Source of the DNA: Sandaracinobacteroides hominis
GTDB taxonomy: Bacteria > Pseudomonadota > Alphaproteobacteria > Sphingomonadales > Sphingomonadaceae
Reading direction: 5' to 3'
NCBI RefSeq assembly: GCF_016464365.1
Contig: NZ_JADCUC010000004.1
Span: 1 to 64,000 of the forward strand
Length of the DNA stretch: 64,000 nt
Both the position numbers and the translations under genes were made by a program. The notes under the pieces are model-generated. The model searched no databases, was not told where the DNA came from, and worked only from the letters and a program-made list of their open reading frames with translations. Below are positions 45,263-53,823 of the stretch, one piece after another; the first letter of the stretch is position 1; every line of letters starts with the position of its first letter.

Positions 45263-46159
45263 TCAGGCCTCCTGCTTCGGGTTGGTGGCTTGCCAGCGGG
45301 CGCGGATGGTTTCGGAGGTTTCGCCTGCGCCGCCCGGTTGCCAGCCGGGCGGGCCGAACAGGCGGCCCAGCAGTTCGGAAGGCGAGCGGGAGCGGACGGC
45401 ATCGCGGGCGATGGCGACCCATTCGTGGACGGCAGCCCAGAGCGGGTTCAGCGTGGGCAGTGCGTGGACGATGCCATAGCGGGGGCGGTCGCTGTCTTCT
45501 TCGGGCTGGAAGGTGCCGAACATCTTGTCCCAGATGATGAAGACGCCGGCATAGTTGCGGTCCAGATAGCGCGGGTTCACCGCGTGGTGGACGCGGTGGT
45601 GGGAGGGCGTGTTCATCACGGCTTCGAACCAGCGCGGCAGGCGGCCGACCTGTTCGGTGTGGATCCAGAATTGATAGACGAGGTTGAGGCCGGCGACGAA
45701 GAAGATCATCGCCGGCGGGAAGCCGATCAGGAACAGCGGCAGGCGGAAGAGGAAGCCGAGACTGAGGAAGCCGGTCCAGGTCTGCCGCAGCGCGGTGGTG
45801 AGATTATAGTGCTGCGACGAATGGTGGATGACGTGGCTGGCCCAGAACCAGCGGACGCGGTGGGCGCTGCGGTGGAAGGCGTAATAGGCAAGATCGTCCA
45901 GCACGAAGGCCAGGAGAAAGGCCCACCAGGCGAAGGGGATATCGAAGAGGCGGAACTGGTAGAACCAGACCGCCATGGCGACGACTGCGGCGCCGGTGAG
46001 GGCGCCGGCGATCGTGCTGCCGAGGCCCAGCGTGAGCGAAGCGCCGGCGTCTCGCCAATCATAGCGGCCGACGCCGCGGCGGCGGGTGAGCCACATTTCG
46101 AGGATGATGAGCAGGACGAAAGCCGGGATCGCATAGCTGACGGGATCGGGGAGCTTCAT
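45263..46159 (-). CDS. Sterol desaturase / fatty-acid hydroxylase family protein
   Basis: 298 residues, with several hydrophobic helices and the di-iron histidine boxes FHRSAHR (HxxxH), HVIHHSSQHYN (HxxHH), and NTPSHHRVHHAVN (HHxxHH). These enzymes oxidise lipids or hopanoid-like substrates in the membrane; this one resembles the C-5 sterol desaturase branch. It overlaps its upstream neighbour by ATGA and the DUF3089 gene follows at once. Confidence 0.92.
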   Translation of the reverse strand: MKLPDPVSYAIPAFVLLIILEMWLTRRRGVGRYDWRDAGASLTLGLGSTIAGALTGAAVVAMAVWFYQFRLFDIPFAWWAFLLAFVLDDLAYYAFHRSAHRVRWFWASHVIHHSSQHYNLTTALRQTWTGFLSLGFLFRLPLFLIGFPPAMIFFVAGLNLVYQFWIHTEQVGRLPRWFEAVMNTPSHHRVHHAVNPRYLDRNYAGVFIIWDKMFGTFQPEEDSDRPRYGIVHALPTLNPLWAAVHEWVAIARDAVRSRSPSELLGRLFGPPGWQPGGAGETSETIRARWQATNPKQEA

Positions 46160-46527
46160 GCCAGCGCCTCCTCCAGCCAGAGCGGGCGGGCGGCCATGGG
46201 GAGGCGAATGCGGCGCAGCATGGGTTCGCCCAGCGCGATTTCCATGACCTGCCCGGAGACGTGCGTGGCCACATGGCGCGGAAGGCTGCGGGTGAGCCAG
46301 CCGTCTCCGAGCGGGAGCACCAGGACGAGGCTGCCGTCGAGGCCGCGGACGATGGCGCCGCGCCCGCCGTCGGCGAGGGCTACGGCTGCTGCGCGGAAGC
46401 CGGCGATGCGCCCCTCTGCCTCGGCGCAGGCGGCGCTTTCGTCCAGGGTCGGACGGTTGCGGAACCCCATTCCCCAGGCGAGCGCCGTGAGCAGCAGGAT
46501 TGCCAGTGCCGACAAAAGCAGGATCAT
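46156..46527 (-). CDS. Small membrane-anchored hypothetical protein
   Basis: 123 residues with one N-terminal membrane helix (MILLLSALAILLLTALAWGMGF) and a soluble domain of alternating strands (GAIVRGLDGSLVLVLPLGDGWLTRSLPRHVATHVSGQVMEIALGEPMLRRIRL). Probably the first gene of the seven-gene operon ending at the SPOR protein. I do not recognise the family. The predicted domain would lie on one side of the inner membrane. Confidence 0.7.
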   Translation of the reverse strand: MILLLSALAILLLTALAWGMGFRNRPTLDESAACAEAEGRIAGFRAAAVALADGGRGAIVRGLDGSLVLVLPLGDGWLTRSLPRHVATHVSGQVMEIALGEPMLRRIRLPMAARPLWLEEALA

Positions 46528-46596
46528 CGCCGGTGGATTAGACCAACGCGCCCCCCGGGGGAAGGCCGTGACACGCGGAGTGCCACGGAATTGCGA

Positions 46597-47493
46597 TCAG
46601 GCGCAGAACCCTGAAAGGTCTGTTCCTGGCGGCTTTGGCAGCGCGCCGGGGCGTGCGCTGATGCTGGCGGGTTCGAACGGCAGCGCCGGGTTGCGGGCAG
46701 ACGCATAGATAGGGTCGGCGAGCGCATCGTCCAGCGTGGTATAGGTAAATCCCATCTGTGCGTAGAGATCGAGCAGGCGGGGCAGCATGCGGGCGGTGAA
46801 GGCGCCGGCGTGCAGCAGAAGGATCTGCGGCATGTCGTGTCTGGCAAGATGCATGCCGTTGGCGCGGGCGTAGGTTGCAGCGACTTCGGCGTCGGCAAGG
46901 AAGGCCTTCTCCAGCCGGGCTATGGCGGTGGTGTCGTTTCGCGCCATGCAGCGGGAATAGGCGGCATTGTAGGCCCAGTCTGCGAAATCCATGCTTACCG
47001 GAGCGATGGCATAGCCTTGCGCTGCGAGCTCCTTGCGGGCGGCGTCGCGCAGGGCCGGGTCGCGGCCTTCGGCGAGGTAGGGATAGCGGAAGCTGCGGGG
47101 CTCGCCTGCGAGCAGCGGTTCGTTGCGCCGCAGTTCCGCAGCGAATTCCGCCGCCGTGAGCTGGTCGAGGCTCCGGTGCGCCCAGCCATGGTTGCCCAGC
47201 GTATAGCCTGCGGATTTCCAGATACGGAGCGGCTCGACGAGGTCGGGGGATTGGTCGACGAGCGCGCCGTTCACATAGCCATAGGCGTAGTTTACGCCCT
47301 TTGCCTTCAGTGTTGCAGTGATGGAGCGGGCGACTTCCTGGGCGCTGGTCCCGTCTGGCAGCGGGCCGTGTAGAGGCAGATCGTCGAAAGTGAGGGCCAG
47401 GCGCGATGGGGGTGGGGCCGCCATGGCCCTGTATCCGTCGGTGAATGGATACAGCAGGCATAGTGCAAGACCGAAGGCGAGAAGGGGGCGCAT
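46597..47493 (-). CDS. Polysaccharide deacetylase family protein (secreted)
   Basis: 298 residues. A signal peptide (residues 1-25) is followed by a NodB-type core: LALTFDDLPLHG (catalytic DD), GYTLGNHGWAHRSLDQL (H-x4-H metal ligands), RSFRYPYLAEG, and QILLLHAGAFTARMLPRLL. Acts on acetylated glycans or peptidoglycan in the periplasm. It is divergent from the GH43 gene across an 88-bp region holding a LacI-type operator. Confidence 0.85.
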   Translation of the reverse strand: MRPLLAFGLALCLLYPFTDGYRAMAAPPPSRLALTFDDLPLHGPLPDGTSAQEVARSITATLKAKGVNYAYGYVNGALVDQSPDLVEPLRIWKSAGYTLGNHGWAHRSLDQLTAAEFAAELRRNEPLLAGEPRSFRYPYLAEGRDPALRDAARKELAAQGYAIAPVSMDFADWAYNAAYSRCMARNDTTAIARLEKAFLADAEVAATYARANGMHLARHDMPQILLLHAGAFTARMLPRLLDLYAQMGFTYTTLDDALADPIYASARNPALPFEPASISARPGALPKPPGTDLSGFCA

Positions 47494-47540
47494 CTGTTCT
47501 CCTCAGAAACCTGTTGCACGAACTGTTCCGCCCCTGCAAA

Positions 47541-47554
47541 AGATAGCGCTACCA
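47541..47554. promoter_or_regulatory. LacI-type operator upstream of the GH43 gene
   Basis: AGATAGCGCTACCA is a near-palindrome with the central TAGCGCTA typical of LacI-family sites. It differs at 2 of 14 positions from the motif I recall for Caulobacter XylR (TGTTAGCGCTACCA). It lies 28 bp before the GH43 start, so a bound repressor would block transcription. The regulator is probably the LacI protein encoded 3.6 kb downstream (inference). Confidence 0.55.
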
Positions 47555-47581
47555 TAATCTGGATCTGGGGAGGATCGCAAC

Positions 47582-49282
47582 ATGGGGGCTGGCGGCCGGC
47601 GGACATGGCTTGCAGCAATTGCAGTGTCCTTGTGCCTCGCTGCGCCATTCTCTGGCGTGGCGCGGGCAGCTGAGGCGCGGTTCGACTGGTTTCGCTATCA
47701 GGGTTCCGATCCGGACAATGCCCTTGCGAAGCCAGGGCCGGGGGATTTCCGCAACCCCGTGCTGCAGGGCTTTTACCCCGACCCCAGCATCGTTCGCGTC
47801 GGCGAAGACTTCTATCTGGTCAATTCCAGCTTCTCCTGGTTTCCGGGCATCCCGGTCTTCCACAGTCGCGATCTCGTCAGCTGGAAGCAGATCGGCAATG
47901 CGATCAGCCGGCCGGAGCAGCTGGACTTCAAGGGACGGGAGCTGTCGCAGGGGGTGTTTGCGCCCGCCATCTCCTATCACGACGGCATCTTCTATATCGT
48001 CAACACCTGCTTCTTCTGCGGTGGCAACTATGTGATCACCGCGAAGAATCCTGCCGGTCCGTGGAGCGATCCCGTCTGGCTGAAGGAGCTGGGATGGGGG
48101 ATCGACCCGTCGCTGTTTTTCGATGACGACGGCACGGCCTGGCTGCTGAACAACGACGTGCCGCCGGGCAAGAAAATGTATGAAGGCCATCGGGCGGTGT
48201 GGATCCAGCGGTTCGACACCAGGACAATGAAGCTGGTCGGGCCGCGCACCGTCCTGCTGGACGGTGGCGTGGACCCGCAGGAAAATCCGACGTGGATCGA
48301 AGGCCCGCACATTTTCCGCAAGGGCGGCTGGTACTATCTGACCGCTGCGGAGGGTGGCACGGGCGACCGGCATTCGCAGGTGGTGCTGCGCGGCAGGCGT
48401 CCGGAAGGGCCGTTCATGCCGTTTCGCCACAATCCGATCCTGACCCAGCGCGACCTGGATCCCGCGCGGCCCAATCCGATCACGTCGGCGGGCCACGCCG
48501 ATCTTGTCGATACCGCTTCGGGCGACTGGTGGGCGGTGTTCCTGGCGACGCGGCCCTATACCGGCGATGCCTATAACACCGGGCGCGAGACCTTCCTGCT
48601 GCCGGTCACATGGACCGGGGACGGCTGGCCGGTGATCCTGGAGCCGGGGAAGCCGATCCCGACCGTGGCGCCGCGCCCGAACCTACCGCGAGATCCGGCG
48701 CCTCCGATCCCCAACAGCGGTCCGTTCACGGTGATGGAGGAGTTTGACGGCAAGGCGCTGGGGCTGAACTGGATGCGGATGCGCAATCCCGAGGGAATGT
48801 GGCATCGGCTGGCGGGCGGCTCGCTCTACCTGACGCCGCGGAGCCAAGGGCTGGGCGATGTCGCCAACCCGTCGTTCGTGGCGCGGCGGCAGCAGCATAT
48901 GAACATGGAGGCGTCGACGCGGTTGCGCTTTGAGCCCGGGGCCGGCGAAGCGGCAGGGCTCGCGATCATCCAGCGCGACGAATATTGGTATGCGCTGCTG
49001 GTGGCGGATGCCGGCGGCAAGCGCGAGGTGCGCGTGGTGGTGCGCGACGGGGCGGAAACGCCTGCTGCGGGCCGGGTGCTGGCATCGGCGCCCGTGCCGG
49101 CCGGCGACATACGGCTGCGGATGGTGGCCGAAGGCGGCAAGATGCACTTCGACTGGGCAGGCGCGAATGGCGATTGGAAGCGGCTGCTGTCGGATGCGGA
49201 CGGAACGGTGCTGAGCACCTGGCGGGCGCGTGGGTTTGTCGGCGCGATGGTGGGGCCATATGCCGTGAAGGCGCGTCCATGA
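47582..49282 (+). CDS. Glycoside hydrolase family 43 (beta-xylosidase/arabinofuranosidase type)
   Basis: 566 residues with a signal peptide cleaved near residue 29. The five-bladed propeller carries the GH43 acids: D67 in FYPDPSI (base), D175 in GIDPSLFF (pKa modulator) and E240 in TWIEGPHIF (acid). The last about 190 residues form a beta-sandwich (FDGKALGLNWMRMRNPEGMWHRL...) as in GH43 subfamilies with xylosidase activity. It probably releases xylose or arabinose from hemicellulose oligomers in the periplasm. It overlaps the GH9 gene as ATGA. Confidence 0.92.
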   Translation: MGAGGRRTWLAAIAVSLCLAAPFSGVARAAEARFDWFRYQGSDPDNALAKPGPGDFRNPVLQGFYPDPSIVRVGEDFYLVNSSFSWFPGIPVFHSRDLVSWKQIGNAISRPEQLDFKGRELSQGVFAPAISYHDGIFYIVNTCFFCGGNYVITAKNPAGPWSDPVWLKELGWGIDPSLFFDDDGTAWLLNNDVPPGKKMYEGHRAVWIQRFDTRTMKLVGPRTVLLDGGVDPQENPTWIEGPHIFRKGGWYYLTAAEGGTGDRHSQVVLRGRRPEGPFMPFRHNPILTQRDLDPARPNPITSAGHADLVDTASGDWWAVFLATRPYTGDAYNTGRETFLLPVTWTGDGWPVILEPGKPIPTVAPRPNLPRDPAPPIPNSGPFTVMEEFDGKALGLNWMRMRNPEGMWHRLAGGSLYLTPRSQGLGDVANPSFVARRQQHMNMEASTRLRFEPGAGEAAGLAIIQRDEYWYALLVADAGGKREVRVVVRDGAETPAAGRVLASAPVPAGDIRLRMVAEGGKMHFDWAGANGDWKRLLSDADGTVLSTWRARGFVGAMVGPYAVKARP

Positions 49283-51069
49283 GGTGGCTTGTCGTTGGGG
49301 CGGCATTGCTTGCTGCCGCGCCGCTGCCGGCGCAGGCGATTGCGCTGAACCAGCTGGGGTTTCAGCCGGGCTCGCAGAAGCTGGCGATCCTCTCGGGGGC
49401 GGGTGGCAAGCCGGTGCCGTGGACGGTGACCGATGCTGCAGGCGCCAAGGTGCTGAGCGGGTTGAGCCATCCCTATGGCGAGGATGCAGCCGCCGGTATG
49501 ATGGTGCAGCGGATCGACCTGAGCGGGCTGACGAAGCCCGGGGAAGGCTATCGGCTACAGGCCGCGGGGGTGACGAGCGATGCCTTTCGCGTGGAAGCGG
49601 CGCTCTATCGGCCGTTGGCTGAGGGGAGCCTCGCCTATTTCTATCACAACCGGGCCGGCGTTCCGATCGAGGCGCGCTTTGCCGGCGGCGAGCGTTGGGC
49701 GCGGCCTGCGGGACATCCGCATGAAGTGGTGGGATGCTTTGCGGGCAAGGACCAGAAAGGGAACAGCTGGCCTGGCTGCGACTATAAGCTGGACGTGACC
49801 GGCGGCTGGTATGACGCGGGTGACCACGGGAAATATGTGGTGAACGGGGGGATTTCCCTTTGGACGCTGCAGAATCTTTATGAGCGCCTGCCGAAGTCCT
49901 TTGCCGACGGCGGCCTGCCTCTCCCGGAGGCCGGTAACGGGGTGAGCGACCTGCTGGATCATGCGCGCTGGCAGATGGAGTTCATGCTGAGGATGCAGGT
50001 GCCCGACGGGAAGCACCTGCGGCTGCCGGTGGGACAGGCGACCAACGACAAGCCGCTGCAGTTCAGCGAGGTCGATGCCGGCGGTATGGCGCATCACAAG
50101 ATTGCGGACATGAACTGGACGGCGTTGCCGATGCGTCCCGACAGGGATCCCGAAGTGCGTGTGCTGCATGCGTCGAGCACGGCAGCGACGCTGAATCTGG
50201 CGGCGACTGCCGCTCAGTGCGCGCGGATCTGGCGCAGCATCGATCCGGCGTTTTCGGCACAGTGCCAGAAGGCGGCCGAGCGGGCATGGAAAGCGGCCCT
50301 GCGCAACCCGGACATCCTGGCGGTTGGCGATTTCGCCGGCAGTGGCGGTTATGGCGACGCCGATCTTTCCGACGAATTCTATTGGGCGGCGGCGGAGCTC
50401 TATGTAACCACCGGAGGCGCGCCCTATCTGGAAATGCTGCGGAAGCTGCCGCATTTCGCGCGCATCAACGGCGAGCCGGGATGGGCCGTGACGGCACCGC
50501 TGGGGACGCTGACGCTCAGCTTTGCGCCATCCGGGCTGACGCCCGAGGAGGCGAAGAAGATGCGGTCGGCGGTGGTGGGCGCCGCCGATGTCTTCCTGGC
50601 CGAGCGGGACAAGGTGGGATATGCGATCCCCAAGTCGTCGCTGGCCTATGACTGGGGATCAAACAGCAATCTGCTGAACCGCGCGATGCTGCTGGCGGCG
50701 GCCTACGACCTCACAGGCGAAGCGCGCTACCGCGAGGCTGTAGTGGATGTGATGGACTATCTGCTGGGACGCAACCCGCTGAGGGTTTCCTATGTGAGCG
50801 GCTTTGGCGATCGGGCCATGCACAGGCCGCACCATCGCTTCTGGGCGGAGAGCCTGGATCCTGCCTATCCGCCGCCGCCGCCCGGTGCGCTTTCGGGCGG
50901 GCCGAACAATACGGCGATGTCGGACGATGTCGCGAAACGGCTGAAGGGGAAGTGCGCGCCGCAGGTCTGTTGGGCGGATGATGCGCATGCCTATGCGTTG
51001 AATGAAGTCGCGATCAACTGGAACGCGCCGCTCGCCTGGGTTTCCACCTGGCTGGACGCCCGGCGCTGA
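49279..51069 (+). CDS. Glycoside hydrolase family 9 endoglucanase-like
   Basis: 596 residues from ATG 49279. A signal peptide (1-19) is followed by the CelD-type Ig-like N-terminal domain (IALNQLGFQPGSQKLAILSG) and an (alpha/alpha)6 catalytic domain. GGWYDAGDHGKYV gives catalytic D179 and D182, NPLRVSYVSGFG...MHRPHHRFW is the GH9 signature, and the final NEVAINWNAPLAW supplies the acid Glu. It likely cuts beta-1,4-glucan or xyloglucan. Co-translated with GH43. Confidence 0.93.
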   Translation: MRWLVVGAALLAAAPLPAQAIALNQLGFQPGSQKLAILSGAGGKPVPWTVTDAAGAKVLSGLSHPYGEDAAAGMMVQRIDLSGLTKPGEGYRLQAAGVTSDAFRVEAALYRPLAEGSLAYFYHNRAGVPIEARFAGGERWARPAGHPHEVVGCFAGKDQKGNSWPGCDYKLDVTGGWYDAGDHGKYVVNGGISLWTLQNLYERLPKSFADGGLPLPEAGNGVSDLLDHARWQMEFMLRMQVPDGKHLRLPVGQATNDKPLQFSEVDAGGMAHHKIADMNWTALPMRPDRDPEVRVLHASSTAATLNLAATAAQCARIWRSIDPAFSAQCQKAAERAWKAALRNPDILAVGDFAGSGGYGDADLSDEFYWAAAELYVTTGGAPYLEMLRKLPHFARINGEPGWAVTAPLGTLTLSFAPSGLTPEEAKKMRSAVVGAADVFLAERDKVGYAIPKSSLAYDWGSNSNLLNRAMLLAAAYDLTGEARYREAVVDVMDYLLGRNPLRVSYVSGFGDRAMHRPHHRFWAESLDPAYPPPPPGALSGGPNNTAMSDDVAKRLKGKCAPQVCWADDAHAYALNEVAINWNAPLAWVSTWLDARR

Positions 51070-51148
51070 TGCAGGCCATTTGGCCATTCCGCCGTTGCAA
51101 AGCGGCGCCGCGCTCCATATCGCAAAGGAGCAGGAGGGGGAGAACCGG

Positions 51149-52207
51149 ATGAGCCGATCGACACGCAAGGGGCAGGGGAGCGCCACCGTCCAGGATGTTG
51201 CGCGCGCTGCCGGTGTTTCGGCGATGACGGTTTCCCGGGTGGTGAATGGCGGCTCCAACGTGCGCGAGGCGACGCGAGAGGCCGTGAACATGGCCATCGC
51301 AAAGTTGAACTACCGTCCCAATACGGCCGCACGGAGCCTCGCTGCGGGTGAGGCGACGCAGATCGGCCTGCTCTATTCGAACCCCTCTGCCGCCTATCTC
51401 AGCCAGTTCCTGATCGGTGCTCTGGCAGCCGCCAGACGTGCGGGTTGCCATCTGGTTCTGGAACCTTGCGAGGGTGAGAGCGCGGAGGAGCAGGCAGAGG
51501 CAACGCGGCAGTTTGCCGGTGTGGAGGTACAGGGCGTGATCCTGCCGCCTCCGCTGTCGGAATCCGCGGCCGTGCAGGCCGAGCTGGCGGCTACGAATAT
51601 TCCGTGGGTAGCGATTGCGATGGGCCGGCAGTCGCCCGGAACACTGAACGTCCGCATTGACGATTTCGCGGCGGCCAAGGCGATGACCGAGTATCTGCTG
51701 GGGCTGGGCCATAGGAATGTGGCATTTATCCGTGGGCATCCGAACCAGATGGCCAGCGAGGAGCGATATCGCGGCTTTGCAGCGGCCATGGACGCGGCAG
51801 GCATCGACGTTTCCACGCAACAGGTCGAGCAGGGGTACTTCACCTTCCGTTCGGGAACGGTCGCTGCGGAGCGCATATTGTCCTTGGCGGAACGCCCGAC
51901 AGCCATTTTCGCAAGCAACGACGATATGGCCGCGGCGGCAATAGGCGTTGCGCACAGGCACGGGCTGCATGTGCCAGGCGATCTGAGCATTGTAGGATTC
52001 GACGACACCGCATTGGCGACGAACGTCTGGCCGGAGCTTACGACCATTCGCCAGCCGATTTCGCAGATGGCGGAAAGTGCCGTGGAGTTGCTGCTGGCGC
52101 GGCTTCGCGCGCGCGACGGGGCGACCGGAGAAACCGAAGAGCGGGTTCTGCCATTTGAACTGGTGCATCGGGAGTCGGCCGGTGTGCCGGCACGCAGTAG
52201 CCGATGA
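51149..52207 (+). CDS. LacI-family sugar-responsive repressor
   Basis: 352 residues from ATG 51149; several GGAG repeats lie upstream. The LacI HTH is ATVQDVARAAGVSAMTVSRVVNG (about 12-34), followed by the hinge NYRPNTAARSLA and a periplasmic-binding-protein-like sensor with FIRGHPNQMASEERYRGF and SNDDMAAAAIGVAHRHGLHVPGDLSIVGFDDT. It lies between the glycosidases and the transporter, and likely represses both in the absence of a pentose. Confidence 0.93.
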   Translation: MSRSTRKGQGSATVQDVARAAGVSAMTVSRVVNGGSNVREATREAVNMAIAKLNYRPNTAARSLAAGEATQIGLLYSNPSAAYLSQFLIGALAAARRAGCHLVLEPCEGESAEEQAEATRQFAGVEVQGVILPPPLSESAAVQAELAATNIPWVAIAMGRQSPGTLNVRIDDFAAAKAMTEYLLGLGHRNVAFIRGHPNQMASEERYRGFAAAMDAAGIDVSTQQVEQGYFTFRSGTVAAERILSLAERPTAIFASNDDMAAAAIGVAHRHGLHVPGDLSIVGFDDTALATNVWPELTTIRQPISQMAESAVELLLARLRARDGATGETEERVLPFELVHRESAGVPARSSR

Positions 52208-52271
52208 ATGCGGCGGGTTGCGCCGTATCGGCCTGCGACCCGCTTGCATTCCCGCGCAGATTGGGGAATTA

Positions 52272-52285
52272 AGTTACCGCTAACA
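52272..52285. promoter_or_regulatory. LacI-type operator upstream of the sugar transporter
   Basis: AGTTACCGCTAACA contains GTTA-NCGN-TAAC, a near-perfect palindrome of LacI type. It resembles the site before the GH43 gene (shared CGCTA core) and lies 42 bp before the transporter start. Suggests a shared regulon. Confidence 0.5.
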
Positions 52286-52327
52286 AAGATGGCGCGATAA
52301 GAGGCGCGAGCTGGAGGGACCGAGGGG

Positions 52328-53743
52328 ATGAACACATCGGAGAGCCAGGTGAACTTGGGATTCGTCACCATGATCGTCGCAGTTGCGACGATCGGCGGAT
52401 TTCTGTTCGGCTATGACAGCGGCGCGGTCAATGGCACGCAGGAAGGGCTCAAATCCACCTTCCTTCTCGATGAAGCCGGGCTTGGCTTCACTGTCGGCTC
52501 GCTGCTGATCGGCTGCATCATCGGTGCCTTCTCCGCCGGCACGCTCGCAGACAGCTTTGGCCGCCGTAACGTGATGCGGGTCGCGGCGTTGCTGTTTCTT
52601 GCCGGGGCGCTCGTGCAGGGCTTTTCACACGACCACACCCTTTTCATTCTCGCACGGATTGTCGGCGGCATGGCGGTCGGCGCGGCGTCGGTGCTGTCGC
52701 CGGCCTATATTTCGGAAGTCGCGCCGGCCAATATCCGTGGTCGGATGACGACGGTGCAACAGGTGATGATTATCACCGGCCTGACTGGCGCTTTCGTGGT
52801 CAACTATTTCCTCGCGCAATCGGCCGGCGCCTCGACCAATCCCTTCTGGGCCGGCATCGAGGCCTGGCGCTGGATGTATCTGATGCAGGCCATTCCGGCG
52901 GCGATCTTCCTGATCGCCCTGTTCTGCATCCCGGAGAGCCCGCGGTTTCTGGTTTCGAAAGGTCGCAATGCAGAGGCCGGGCGCGTGCTCGGAGACCTGT
53001 TCGGACCTGAGGAGGCCGCGATCAAGCTGCGTGAGATTCAGGCGAGCTTCTCGCAGGATCACCGTCCGCGTCTGGCTGATGTGCTTACGCCTCCGGGCGG
53101 CACGGGCTTTCTCGGCGTCCGCAAGATCGTGTGGGTGGGTATCATGCTGGCGGTTTTCCAGCAGCTCGTCGGCATCAACGTGATCTTCTATTATGGCGCG
53201 ACGCTCTGGCAGCTTGCAGGCTTTTCGGAGAATGATGCGCTGATGATCAACATCGTTTCCGGTGTTGTCTCGATCATGGCTTGTTTCGTCACCATTGCAG
53301 TCATCGATCGTATCGGCCGCAAGCCGCTATTGCTGATCGGTTCGGCTGGCATGGCAGTATCGCTATTCGTGATGGTCTACGCCTTCAGCCATGGCTCGCT
53401 GGACGCAGCCGGCAAGCTGCAGCTTACGCCGGAACTGGGCATGCTCGCCGTCGTTGCCGCGAACATCTACGTCATTTTCTTCAATGTCAGCTGGGGCCCG
53501 GTGATGTGGGTGATGCTGGGGGAAATGTTCCCGAACCAGATACGTGGCTCCGCGCTTGCAGTTGCGGGCTTCTTCCAATGGTTTGCCAACTATCTGGTGG
53601 CGCAGTCATTCCCGGTCATGGCGGCGAAGAGCCTGACATGGAGCTACGTCTTCTATGGCGTCTGCGCGGTGATCAGCTTCTTCCTGGTCCAGCGCTTCAT
53701 CCGTGAAACCAAAGGCAAGGAATTGGAAGAGATGGAGGGCTGA
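52328..53743 (+). CDS. Sugar porter MFS transporter (XylE-like)
   Basis: 471 residues with 12 predicted membrane helices. Sugar-porter signatures: GGFLFGYDSGAVNGTQ in TM1, DSFGRRNVM after TM2, RIVGGMAVGAASVLSPAYISEVAPANIRGRM, PESPRFLVSKGR, QQLVGINVIFYYGATLWQ, DRIGRKPLL, and a final RETKGKELEEME. A proton-coupled hexose or pentose importer. Given neighbours, D-xylose or L-arabinose is likely (inference). Confidence 0.92.
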   Translation: MNTSESQVNLGFVTMIVAVATIGGFLFGYDSGAVNGTQEGLKSTFLLDEAGLGFTVGSLLIGCIIGAFSAGTLADSFGRRNVMRVAALLFLAGALVQGFSHDHTLFILARIVGGMAVGAASVLSPAYISEVAPANIRGRMTTVQQVMIITGLTGAFVVNYFLAQSAGASTNPFWAGIEAWRWMYLMQAIPAAIFLIALFCIPESPRFLVSKGRNAEAGRVLGDLFGPEEAAIKLREIQASFSQDHRPRLADVLTPPGGTGFLGVRKIVWVGIMLAVFQQLVGINVIFYYGATLWQLAGFSENDALMINIVSGVVSIMACFVTIAVIDRIGRKPLLLIGSAGMAVSLFVMVYAFSHGSLDAAGKLQLTPELGMLAVVAANIYVIFFNVSWGPVMWVMLGEMFPNQIRGSALAVAGFFQWFANYLVAQSFPVMAAKSLTWSYVFYGVCAVISFFLVQRFIRETKGKELEEMEG

Positions 53744-53823
53744 CCCTCCGCCAGCGTCGGGTTTCCGGCGGATTTGACGTTCGCTGCGCAAGCTGGACTC
53801 CGCCTTCCAAGGAGTAAGAAGAG

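Noticed and set aside
45170-46708. 512-codon plus-strand frame opposite the desaturase genes
   Set aside because: Antisense shadow of an overlapping, motif-supported operon; no domain visible.
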